In this document: piece by piece, positions 21,771 through 32,282 of the stretch
Position numbering within the stretch: position 1 is the stretch's first letter
How the letters are laid out: each line of letters opens with the position of its first letter
Source: Atherinomorus stipes
Lineage: Eukaryota; Chordata; Actinopteri; Atheriniformes; Atherinidae
Reading direction: 5' to 3'
Assembly (NCBI GenBank): GCA_023101725.1
Contig: JALJCO010012611.1
Span: forward strand, 62,001 to 126,000
Length of the DNA: 64,000 bases
Made by a program: the position numbers and the translations under genes
The notes under the pieces: model-generated
Databases searched by the model: none
Told to the model about the DNA's origin: nothing
Seen by the model: only the letters and a program-made list of their open reading frames with translations

Positions 21771-23015
21771 GTTTCGTGCCCATTTCTAACTCGTACCCGC
21801 TGTAGGTCACAGACACATGATTCAGTTGGATGCTGAAATACGTAGTTGGGCAGAATATTTTTTGTCGTGCAGAACTTGGATGAGACTCAGATTAAAGTTG
21901 TGGTGTGCAGAGAGAACGGATTTTTCTAACAAGTGAACTGGTAGAAATCATGTTAACATTCCTCAGCTTTCTGTCTGTGTAGCAGGTTCTGGATGATACT
22001 ATCAACATCCAGAACCTGCCCACAACACACCCACTCAACCAGCCCTCCATGTGACTATATGCCTGCAAAAGAATGTGTGTGTGTGTTTGTGTGTGCGTCT
22101 CCCCAGTGTGGGCCTGCCTTTCCTCACTGCAGCTGACAGTGAAGCAAACCCTCCGTACCAGGCTCTGCCCTCCGCGGCACATTTCACCTGTTATTCCAGC
22201 GTTATTGGGAGCCGGTGATGTCACCAGGTCGCCATGAATCAGCCCCCGACTGGCTGGGAATTCTGGGAAGATGGATGGGAGCTTGCAGAAATGAGGGTGT
22301 TCGCATGGTGAAAATGTTGCCGAGCGTTTGCGATGCCGGCCGCTGTGCAGAAATGTGGACGTGATTATGTGTGAAGGAGCTGGAAAACACGGTAACAAGA
22401 AAAAAGTGAGAAGAGCACTTTCATGAATGCAGCATGAGGGGAGCTCAGAGCGGCTCGTGTGGGAGGTTCAGGGCTTTCATACAGAACGGTTTTTATAGAA
22501 AACAGCAGTGGTGAGAGCAGCGATGGCCGCTGAGTGCACTCCACGTGGTCACACAAGACCGCATCATATTACTGCTTACTATTAATATATTCTACTCTTT
22601 TTAGATCATAATGATGTAAATGTGTGTGTTTCTGCACTGTCCGAGCACACAGAAAAAAGAAAAAAACTCTTTATCATCATCATCGTTTATCTCTCCCTGT
22701 TTGCGAGCACATCTGACCATGTTTTCCTGCCGTCCTGGATTAAACGCTGAGAGCCAGTAAGAATTCATCATCCGACACGAGCCGGTAAATGAGGAGTTAA
22801 CAGAAACTTCCTGTTGTGTAGTAAACAGGCTGTACGCGACCTCTGATCAGCTGATGACTGTTATCACACGAGCCACGTTTCTATGGGGGGAGAAAACCGT
22901 CCGGGTTTTTTAAGTTTAATTAAAGGATATTTTTTCACCTGCTTTCGGGGTTTTCGGTTTCCACTGGTGTTGCATATTTGTCCTTGGGCAGGTATTATCA
23001 CCCTTCGGTGTGTGT
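21771..23015. other. single-copy stretch with hairpin and short GT repeat
   Basis: It contains a perfect hairpin (21982-22019) and a short GT-rich run at 22075-22096. The segment 22180-22380 is compositionally balanced and could be conserved non-coding DNA, but I cannot test that here. No exon is seen. Confidence 0.45.
21982..22019. repeat. perfect 14-bp hairpin
   Basis: GCAGGTTCTGGATG and CATCCAGAACCTGC are perfect inverted arms around a 10-base loop. There is no poly-U tract or gene end beside it. A transcript would fold into a short stem, too short for a typical animal pre-miRNA. Confidence 0.8.
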
Positions 23016-23696
23016 CAGTAAAACAGCAGAGACGGGGCAGCCTCCATGTAAGACATTATCTGCAGTAAAACTCCTTGATTTTCACCAATACTTGAAAGGA
23101 GTGATGACATCATAGCAGTAAAAACTGGTTCATATAGTTGACATTACTGCATATATAAATACTCCACAGCAAAAAAACAGCATTTTTTACAGCGGGGGTT
23201 GTTTTGGCAGCTAGACCTCCTTCCTCAGTAAAAGAGTTGGTGCGGTAATGATATGCAGCTTTACCCGGAGACCACGTTCACTTCATTTTGATTGGCTACA
23301 CCTTATTTGGCTATGACCGTATTTGGAGAAAGTAGGTCAAGCTGCGGTCAGAGTTTGCTAAAGGCTAACTGCTAGCAACATGCGTCATGGCACCTTTAAG
23401 TAGAATGAAGGAATGAACGAGCACTATTGTCCCGTGAGTCCAGATTTATCTCTCCGTTAGTTATCAGGGTTCTACACAGTTTTCGGGGACGCGCGTTCAC
23501 GATGTGCACTTCCGTAGTACAGCTGAGAAGATCAGCTGCTACCCAGACAACAAAAACACAATTAAAGAAACTCTGAACTCACAGGACAATAGTACTCATT
23601 CGTTCATTCATTCTACTTAAAGCATTGATGAAATGAAGGAGTTTTACTGCAGATGATGTCTGATACAGAGGCTGTCCCATCTCCGCCATTTTACTG
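23016..23696. mobile_element. foldback element with long inverted ends, copy 1
   Basis: The left arm starts CAGTAAAACAGCAGAGACGG. The right arm, reverse complemented, starts CAGTAAAATGGCGGAGATGG. Complementarity continues through the TCTGCAGTAAAACTCCTT, CATTCTACTTAAA and AGTACTATTGTCC... blocks, about 130 bp per arm. A second copy lies at 45785-46132. No coding sequence. The left arm is split by a 300-bp insertion at 23096-23395; without it the element is about 381 bp. Confidence 0.85.
23096..23395. mobile_element. TTAA-flanked MITE (piggyBac-type) nested in the foldback element
   Basis: Flanks are TTGA (a one-base decay of TTAA, 23092-23095) and TTAA (23396-23399). The ends AAGGAGTGATGAC and, reverse complemented, AGGTGCCATGACGC are inverted. 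The uninterrupted foldback copy at 45785 reads straight through this point (CAATGCTTTAAGTAC), proving the insertion. Duplication of TTAA is characteristic of piggyBac transposases. It is 300 bp and non-coding. Confidence 0.85.
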
Positions 23697-24871
23697 GAAA
23701 TTCATGGCAGGATGCCTGGAGCCAGCAGGGAACCCAGCAGCTGCCGCCATGATAGGATCAACTTTATTTAAAGTAAGCAGGACATTTCAAGGATTTCTTC
23801 AACACATCTAAAAGCAATGTTTTATACTGAATAACATAACATTCCATCTACATCTATGTTGGAACAGATTTGCTAGATTAATGATCTTTTCATATTATAG
23901 CACATAAATAATACATCAAAGCGATTCCTGCTTATAAACCATTAGTATTATTGGTATTAGTATAATACCAATAATACCAGTAGTATAATTAGTATTATTC
24001 TGCTTGTCTGGCTACTCTGCAACTGGAGTAAATTCACGTTGTTGTGTCATTGAATAAATAGATGTCTTAGTTTGTAGCTGTGAGGACAGAATACTGCATC
24101 AGATGAGAATGAGCCTTCCCGCCTCTCATCATGGTGGACATCCTCTCTCCACCCATCGCTGCCATCCCGCGGTGTCGCGACAGAGCCCTCAGCTAATAAG
24201 CAAAGCTGCTCCCTTTCCTCTCATCCTTTATTCATCCATCCCATCCCTCCTTCCCTCCCAGGAGTCTGGTATTGATCAGACATGTCCACATTAGAGGGAG
24301 GGGAGATGCTTTTATGATAATCCACCCACCCTACCCGCCACTCATAATGGCTGCATTAGACGCTCATCCCCGACGCACCCGACACCTGGCCCTCGCTCTC
24401 TGCAGCCTCACTGTTTGCATTACAACACTGTTTAATGGGCTGGTAGGGAGGGGCTGTGGGGACTGGGGGCCGGGGAGGGCAGGAAACTTTCCAAGAGTTT
24501 CCAGTAGATGAAGACCCAGCAAGGAGCCACTGGGAAGGTCCGGTGTGATCGTGATAGATGGCACCATGCTGAAGTGGAGGGTGGAGGGTCCATTACCTAT
24601 CACTAAATGCCCTCTCTGTCTAGCCATGAGACTCAGCTGGCTGTCTGACGGCTTCCAGCCCGGGGAAGTGGACGAGTGCGCTCTGAACAACCTCAGACTT
24701 GCAGCCAATCAATAGCTCTCTCTCCATTCCAGTCAAGACAGCTGAGAAGCTTTCTGACCAACACGAATCCACAAATGTACCACGGATGAAAAAGAAAAAA
24801 CAAGCCATGTTTGTTTTTACTGGTCCTGATACTGGGATATCATCTGGCCCACAGCAGCACGTGTGCCTGCA
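23697..24871. other. single-copy stretch, no gene called
   Basis: It contains the palindrome at 23945-23977 and pyrimidine-rich sequence near 24200-24260. At 24626-24714 a 30-codon frame (MRLSWLSDGFQPGEVDECAL...) ends in TAG. It is too short to call and lacks splice context, but the segment 24350-24720 has fairly even composition and might be conserved non-coding sequence. Confidence 0.4.
23945..23977. repeat. near-perfect AT-rich palindrome
   Basis: GTATTATTGGTATTA and TAATACCAATAATAC are perfect 15-bp arms around GTA. Such short-loop AT-rich palindromes can extrude as cruciforms. Confidence 0.85.
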
Positions 24872-25309
24872 CCAGGCTGGCCAGCTCCAGCAGGCGGAGG
24901 CCGGGCAGCTCCAGCACCAGCAGGCGGAGGCCGGGCAGCTCTGGCAGGCGGAGGCCGGGCAGCTCTGGCAGGCGGAGGCCGGGCAGCTCCAGCAGGCGGA
25001 GGCCGGGCAGCTCCGGCAGGCGGAGGCCGGGCAGCTCCGGCAGGCGGAGGCCGGGCAGCTCCAGCAGGCGGAGGCCGGGCAGCTCCAGCAGACGGAGGCC
25101 GGGCAGCTCCAGCACCAGCAGGCGGAGGCCGGGCAGCTCCGGCAGGCGGAGGCCGGGCAGCTCCAGCAGGCGGAGGCCGGGCAGCTCCAGCAGGCGGAGG
25201 CCGGGCAGCTCCAGCAGGCGGAGGCCGGGCAGCTCCAGCAGACGGAGGCCGGGCAGCTCCAGCACCAGCAGGCGGAGGCCGGGCAGCTCCAGCTCCAGCA
25301 GGGAGGCGT

Positions 25310-25366
<57 letters not shown>

Positions 25367-26169
25367 GGGGGGGGAGGCGGGAGTCGGAGAGGGGGGGGGG
25401 GGGGGGGGGGGGGGGGAAGGAGGGAGGGGCAGCACCGCAGACGGAGGCCGGGCAGCTCCAGCAGGCGGAGGCCGGGCAGCTCCGGCAGGCGGAGGCTGGG
25501 CACCTCCAGCAGACGGAGGCCGGGCAGCTCCAGCAGGCGGAGGCCGGGCAGCTCCAGGCCAGCTCCAGCAGGACGGAGGCCGGGCAGCTCCAGCAGGCGG
25601 AGGCCGGCCAGCTCCAACAGGCGGAGGCCGGGCAGCTCCAGCAGGCGGAGGGCAGACGGAGGCTGGGCAGCTCCAGCAGGCGGAGGGCAGACGGAGGCCG
25701 GGCAGCTCCAGCAGACGGAGGCCGGCCAGCTCCAGGAGGCGGAGGGCAGGCGGGGAGGCCGGGCAGCTCCAGCAGGCGGAGGGCAGACGGAGGCTGGGCA
25801 GCTCCAGCAGGCGGAGGGCAGACGGAGGCTGGGCAGCTCCAGCAGGTGGGGGGGGAGGGCCGGGCAGCTCCAGCAGGGGAGGGACGGAGGCCGGGCAGCT
25901 CCAGCAGGCGGAGGGCAGACGGAGGCTGGGCAGCTCCAGCAGGTGGAGGGCAGACGGAGGCCGGGCAGCTCCAGCAGACGGAGGCCGGCCAGCTCCAGCA
26001 GGCGGAGGGCAGGCGGAGGCCGGGCAGCTCCAGCAGGCGGAGGGCAGACGGAGGCTGGGCAGCTCCAGCAGGTGGAGGGCAGACGGAGGCCGGGCAGCTC
26101 CAGCAGTCGGAGGCCGGCCAGCTCCAGCAGACGGAGGCCGGCCAGCTCCAGCAGGCGGAGGCTGGGCCT
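24872..26169. repeat. GC-rich 24/35-bp minisatellite
   Basis: The left half (to about 25300) is 24-bp units containing GGAGGCCGGGCAGCTCCAGC (peptide QAEAGQLQ). The right half (about 25440 on) mixes these with 35-bp units carrying an added GGCAGACGGAG. Nearly every frame is open on both strands (537 and 550 codons), with proline/alanine- or glutamine-rich peptides that follow only from the unit. A frame starting in unique DNA at 24699 runs through the array into unique DNA at 26312, but there is no splice, start-context or domain support. I call it a minisatellite. CTGGAGCTGCCCGGCC-type units are very GC-rich and likely to recombine. Confidence 0.9.
25306..25416 (+). repeat. poly-G block inside the GC-rich array
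   Basis: Almost uninterrupted G over about 60 bases, then a second G block after a short AGTCGGAGA. This would form G-quadruplexes on the plus strand, and its assembled length is unreliable. It separates the pure 24-bp half of the array from the mixed half. Confidence 0.85.
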
Positions 26170-26690
26170 TTAAAACGCCTGACTCAGGAAAAAATAAAAA
26201 GAGAGGAAAAAGAAGGAGAGAAAAAGCCACCTGGACACCATCAGTCTCAGTGAAGGTAAACATCTCCGACATTCCTCTCGGCGCACTAGCCTGCAGAGGT
26301 CAAAGGTCATAATGACAAACGAGTGACCCAGAAACCCTGAGAGGCCAAGAGAGTAGACTCTGGAATCTCTCAGCAGGACGCAGAGACCCAGCACTCACCG
26401 GCCCAGGAGCCATGGATGAAAGGATCGCACACTACAAGGTCTCCAGGCCGCCATGCAAGACCCAGCGTGTGGCTGAGAGGTGAAGTCGGACCAGCACAGA
26501 TCAGCACACAGTACACCAGTTCAGACTTTTATATCATATCTCTGATAATCTGATAATCCAACCCGTCTGTGATCTGATGACACGCATCCCTAATGTCTCA
26601 TCGTACTTTGTAACCTTAAAACTACCAGTCATTTTTCAGTATTTCTGCTCTGTTTGTTTTTTATTTAAACTAGCCGATGAAAAACTGAAT
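26170..26690. other. single-copy spacer between two arrays
   Basis: No gene or element recognised. Confidence 0.5.
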
Positions 26691-29401
26691 CTTTAATCCG
26701 AGTCAGCATCTAGAACCTTTAATCCCAGTCAGCATCTAGAACCTTTAATCCCAGTCAGCATCAGAACCTTTAATCCCAGTCAGCTTCCAGAACCTTTAAT
26801 CTCAGTCAGCATCAGAACCTTTAATCCCAGTCAGCTTCCAGAACCTTTAATCTCAGTCAGCATCAGAACCTTTAATCTCAGTCAGCATTAGAACCTTTAA
26901 TCCCAGTCAGCATCAGAACCTTTAATCCCAGTCAGCTTCCAGAACCTTTAATCCCAGTCAGCATCAGAACCTTTAATCCCAGTCAGCTTCCAGAACCTTT
27001 AATCTCAGTCAGCATCAGAACCTTTAATCTCAGTCAGCATTAGAACCTTTAATCCCAGTCAGCATCAGAACCTTTAATCTCAGTCAGCATCAGAACCTTT
27101 AATCCCAGTCAGCATCAGATTCTTTAATCTCAGTCAGCATCAGAACCTTTAATCCCAGTCAGCTTCCAGAACCTTTAATCTCAGTCAGCATCAGAACCTT
27201 TAATCTCAGTCAGCATTAGAACCTTTAATCCCAGTCAGCATCAGAACCTTTAATCTCAGTCAGCATCAGAACCTTTAATCCCAGTCAGCATCAGATCCTT
27301 TAATCTCAGTCAGCATCAGAACCTTTAATCCAAGTCAGCATCAGAACCTTTAATCCCAGTCAGCATCAGAACCTTTAATCCCAGTCAGCATCAGAACCTT
27401 TAATCCCAGTCAGCATCAGAACCTTTAATCCCAGTCAGCTTCCAGAACCTTTAATCCCAGTCAGCATCAGAACCTTTAATCCCAGTCAGCATCAGAACTT
27501 TTAATCCCAGTCAGCATCAGAACTTTTAATCCCAGTCAGCATCAGAACTTTTAATCCCAGTCAGCTTCCAGAACCTTTAATCCCAGTCAGCATCAGAACC
27601 TTTAATCCCAGTCAGCATCAGAACCTTTAATCTCAGTCAGCTTCAGAACCTTTAATCCCAGTCAGCATCAGAACCTTTAATCCCAGTCAGCATCAGAACT
27701 TTTAATCCCAGTCAGCTTCAGAACCTTTAATCCCAGTCAGCATCAGAACCTTTAATCCCAGTCAGCATCAGAACCTTTAATCCCAGTCAGCTTCCAGAAC
27801 CTTTAATCCCAGTCAGCATCAGAACCTTTAATCCCAGTCAGCATCAGAACCTTTAATCTCAGTCAGCATCAGAACCTTTAATCCCAGTCAGCATCAGAAC
27901 CTTTAATCCCAGTCAGCTTCCAGAACCTTTAATCCCAGTCAGCATCAGAACCTTTAATCCCAGTCAGCATCAGAACCTTTAATCCCAGTCAGCATCAGAA
28001 CCTTTAATCTCAGTCAGCATCAGAACCTTTAATCTCAGTCAGCATCAGAACGTTTAATCCCAGTCAGCTTCCAGAACCTTTAATCTCAGTCAGCATCAGA
28101 ACCTTTAATCTCAGTCAGCATCAGAACCTTTAATTCCAGTCAGCATCAGAACCTTTAACCCCAGTCAGCATCAGAACCTTTAATCTCAGTCAGCATCAGA
28201 ACCTTTAATCCCAGTCAGCTTCCAGAACCTTTAATCCCAGTCAGCATTAAACCTTTAATCCCAGTCAGCATCAGAACCTTTAATCCCAGTCAGCATCAGA
28301 ACCTTTAATCCCAGTCAGCATCAGAATCTTTAATCCCAGTCAGCATCAGAACCTTTAATCCCAGTCAGCATCAGAATCTTTAATCTCAGTCAGCATCAGA
28401 ACCTTTAATCCAAGTCATCATCAGAACCTTTAATCCCAGTCAGCATCAGAACCTTTAATCCCAGTCAGCATCAGAACCTTTAATCTCAGTCAGCATCAGA
28501 ACCTTTAATCCCAGTCAGCATCAGAACCTTTAATCCCAGTCAGCATCAGAACCTTTAATCTCAGTCAGCTTCCAGAACCTTTAATCCCAGTCAGCTTCCA
28601 GAACCTTTAATCCCAGTCAGCATCAGAACCTTTAATCCCAGTCAGCATCAGAACCTTTAATCCCAGTCAGCATCAGAACCTTTAATCCCAGTCAGCATCA
28701 GAACCTTTAATCCCAGTCAGCATCAGAACCTTTAATCCCAGTCAGCATCAGAACCTTTAATCTCAGTCAGCATCAGAACCTTTAATCCCAGTCAGCATCA
28801 GAACTTTTAATCCCAGTCAGCTTCCAGAACCTTTAATCCCAGTCAGCTTCAGAACCTTTAATCCCAGTCAGCATCAGAACCTTTAATCCCAGTCAGCATC
28901 AGAACCTTTAATCTCAGTCAGCATCAGAACCTTTAATCCCAGTCAGCATCAGAACCTTTAATCCCAGTCAGCTTCCAGAACCTTTAATCCCAGTCAGCAT
29001 CAGAACCTTTAATCCCAGTCAGCATCAGAACCTTTAATCTCAGTCAGCATCAGAACCTCTAATCCCAGTCAGCATCAGAACCTTTAATCCTAGTCAGCAT
29101 CAGAACCTTTAATCCCAGTCAGCATCCAGAACCTTTAATCTCAGTCAGCATCAGAACCTTTAATCTCAGTCAGCATCAGAACCTTTAATCCCAGTCAGCA
29201 TCAGAACCTTTAATCTCAGTCATCATCAGAACTTTTAATCCCAGTCAGCTTCAGAACCTTTAATCCCAGTCAGCATCAGAACCTTTAATCCCAGTCAGCA
29301 TCAGAACCTTTAATCCCAGTCAGCATCAGAACCTTTAATCCCAGTCAGCATCAGAACCTTTAATCCCAGTCAGCATCAGAACCTTTAATCCCAGTCAGCA
29401 C
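26691..29401. repeat. 25-bp minisatellite, about 107 units
   Basis: Units contain AACCTTTAATCCCAGTCAGC followed by ATCAG (25 bp) or TTCCAG (26 bp). Variants TCTCAGT, CATTAG and TTTTAATC are scattered. Recurrent variant strings (for example CAGCATTAG at 26883, 27035 and 27211) show higher-order duplications of six or seven units. TAA in each unit keeps it from coding. It is the longest array of the window. Confidence 0.95.
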
Positions 29402-30340
29402 AGATTGGGTGTCTTTGGCGGATCGTCAGAATTTTTCCTCCAAATGTCAGTGGAAGAAAAATGTGTGTAAAGATGAAATAAAGTGAGATTAGAAGGAGGG
29501 AAACTGCTTTCAGCTGCAACACCTCAGACAAATGCCTGCCAGAGCTGGGAGTCCTGCTAGGAAGTCAGTTGTAAATGAGGAATGTGCATTTGCCATATTT
29601 CATGTGTAAGGAATGACGGGCATGTGAGGGGATGGGAGGTGTGAGGGTGATGATGACGAGGCACAACTGGACTTTCCTCAGCAACCTTCATCATGAAGAT
29701 GAGAGTTTCTCTGCAGTTCTCTGAGCTGCTTAAACGTGTACGATGCTGCTGCAGTAGAAGTCCCGTCACAGTAAAAGCTCATGTCAGCCAGTTACAAACC
29801 ACAGTTTCATCTAAATCTTAAAGTCATGATGGAAAACCTTCTTCCTCAGTTTGCTCATCATTAAAACTGTGGATCATATAAGCTGAAGCGGATAAATTTG
29901 CCTTATATTCTGCTCATATTGTTTTTTTGTTGCACTTGTATCATGGGACAGATTCCGTTCCCTGCTTCTGAAGCATCAGTGTGGTGCATGGCATGTGAAA
30001 TCATGAAGACATGGAGATGAAAACCTGCTTTTTTTCCAGAATATTACCAAACTCAGGGAGGGGAGTCATCTTCCTCCAGTTAGGCTTCACAAGATATCAG
30101 CTGAATATAATTACTAAATGAAATCAGACGGGTTCATTGAGGATTTCTGTCCCCACGCCTAAGAAGATGTAGTCTCAGTAAAACCTGAGTACACGGGCAC
30201 CGTGCAGCAGGCGTGATGTTGCCCTCACAGAGGCAATCCTTTAATCAGTGAGCAGCAACCTCCACAGGCTCATCACGTCACTACAGAGGGGATTAATAAT
30301 GAGCCATACACACCTTTCCGAGCCGGGAGGAGGGTGGTCT
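29402..30340. other. single-copy stretch, no gene seen
   Basis: Ordinary composition. The part at 30120-30330 is even in composition and may be conserved non-coding DNA, which cannot be tested here. Confidence 0.45.
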
Positions 30341-30510
30341 TTCTGTCCAGCTCCTGTCCTTCATCTGGTCCTGCAGGTTTTAGATGTCTCCCAGATCCAG
30401 CAAACCCAATCATGTTGACCTATCGATCTGATTCAGGTGCTGAAGCTGGAAACATCTAAAACCTGCAGGACAGCAGCCGTCACGGACCGACTCTGGACAG
30501 CCCCGAAATA
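30341..30510. mobile_element. MITE fragment with CCTGCAGGTTTTAGATGT inverted ends
   Basis: CCTGCAGGTTTTAGATGTCT on the left and ACATCTAAAACCTGCAGGAC on the right are inverted copies around a GATTCAGGTGCTGAAGCTGG-type centre. This is a common fish MITE family. Other fragments in this window: 38932-38995, 49629-49690, 53405-53530 and 62949-63000. Confidence 0.7.
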
Positions 30511-30744
30511 ATACGATGCCGTCCGTCGCTGAATGAGTTTTCTAGCAGAGCATCAGGTTTTTCATGCTCAATATTCCAAATCCGCATTCATCCACCCACG
30601 CAGGGGACTGCATTAACCTCCGTCTGAATTTTCTAAAGTGGTTTGTTTGGTTTTGTTTAGTTGCTGCATCTTCTACGTCGGCTACAGTGTTTTTCAACTA
30701 GCCGTAGCCGGAAGGCGCAGAGGAAGTGGGCGGGGCAAAAAAAG

Positions 30745-31082
30745 GTGAATAGTACCAATTACAGATGCTAAAAAATTATTATCACGATTATTTTGGCCAA
30801 TATTGAAATCACGATTATTCAAATGATCATGTTTTTAGTTAAATAATGCATTTATTCAGCATTTCTGTCTGTCCATTTTATTGTTGATAATTTACGCCAA
30901 ACACAACACACGTCCTTCGCTCTTCCCAACTTGTAGGTTGTAGCAGGGCCGTGTGGAAAGGAATGTCGTGCACATTTGTGTAAAAAAAAATTGGAGCATA
31001 ACTTGTTTCAACCTGATTACATGAGTTTGGAGATTGTTTGACATGAAAATTGAAATCATGATTAAATCATTCGCACAGCCCC
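30745..31082. mobile_element. degenerate MITE (CACGATTATT...AATCATTCGCACAGCCCC)
   Basis: The left part carries TTATCACGATTATTTTGGCC and ATCACGATTATT. The right part carries GAAATCATGATTAAATCATT and GCACAGCCCC. This resembles the GGGCTGCACGATT family also seen near 13171-13573. Ends are approximate. Confidence 0.45.
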
Positions 31083-32282
31083 AGTGCCAATGACTCTGGT
31101 TAGGCCAACTTGTTTTTTATATGAAAAAAGTCTGTTCACTGATGTATTTCATATTTTCTTAGCCTGAATCTAGCCCTCTGATTGGATAAGTGGATGATTG
31201 ACTGTGGGTGTACATGCACAGTGTGATGCACACTGTTGTGTAGCAACACATCTGAAAAGTTTGCACTGCTGCCGCACATTTTCACAGCAACTAAAAAGTG
31301 TGTGTACTGTACACCATGTTTCACACCACGTTCATTTTACACATCCCAATTTTTGCCTAAAATGATGTGCCGCACATTTTCTTTGCATCTGCATGCTTTA
31401 TCCATGAAACCCCTGGTCCTTGGTGGCTGGATTTGTGCTGCCAGGCAGACCAGTTCAGCCAGGCGGACCAGTTCAGCAGGCAAACTCTGGACTGCAGTAG
31501 ACCAGTTCAGCTGTTTGTTTTTATGACGTTGCAACTAAAACCTAGACACATGTGATGTCGCTGTTTTGTCCGTATTCCATATTTAACCTTTAATATATTG
31601 TATTGCTTCTTAACTTTCAAGCAACCATGCCATTTTAGCGACTACGGCGGCCAATGAGGATCATTTATGACTCCATAGAGTTTCTACAGGAATACTTCAA
31701 AATAAACAATTCTTTTTGGGTTCTTACTTTTTATTTCATTCTGTCCATCATCTAATGTAATACGGTTTCAAATTAGTTTTTCCTTTTTGTTTTAGGACAA
31801 TGACATATATTTAGAGAACCCTTGTCTGTTACAACTCATAAAATGCAGGTTACCTTTTTATTTCTTTGCATTTTTTTGGAGAGTGACCCAACTGCAGTCG
31901 CGATATGTCGCCATATTTCCAATCCACACTAGAAGTCTAAATCGGAAGTTTGTTCTTCATGTAACTTACTGAAGTCTAACCCTAATCCTTCTCCTAACCC
32001 TAACCACCCAACCACACCATACGCATCTGTTTGCAAGTCGCAGATAGATTCTCTTCGCGGTGTTTAACTAACTTCTGCTCGAAACTTCCTGTATGGATTG
32101 GATATTTGGCGGCGCCTTTGTCAGTCATTGTAACTGCAGTTTAGGTACTCTTGTTTTTTTCCTTTGCTTCAAAAATAAAAACAATAAGTAAAAAAAGTCA
32201 AGTTGTGTATTACAATTTGGTAGGATAAATATATAATCAAATGTAGAAGAACCAGTGATTAGGTAAACCAGTGTTTGTTTTT
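31083..32282. other. single-copy stretch, no gene seen
   Basis: It includes a short CAGACCAGTTCAGC / CGGACCAGTTCAGC repeat at 31445-31510 and an imperfect CCTAACCCTAACC string near 32000. Nothing coding is convincing. Confidence 0.5.

Noticed and set aside
24626..24714. Short frame MRLSWLSDGFQPGEVDECAL... ending in TAG
   Set aside because: Thirty codons, no splice site and no homology I recognise. It could equally be conserved non-coding sequence or chance.
24620..26312. 550- and 537-codon proline/alanine/glutamine-rich frames
   Set aside because: They are consequences of the GC-rich 24/35-bp units and the poly-G block. Five frames are open at once and none has domain or splice support.
31975..32015. 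Interstitial telomeric repeat
   Set aside because: Only about three imperfect CCCTAA-like words (CTAACCCTAATCC...CCTAACCCTAACC), with no extended array.
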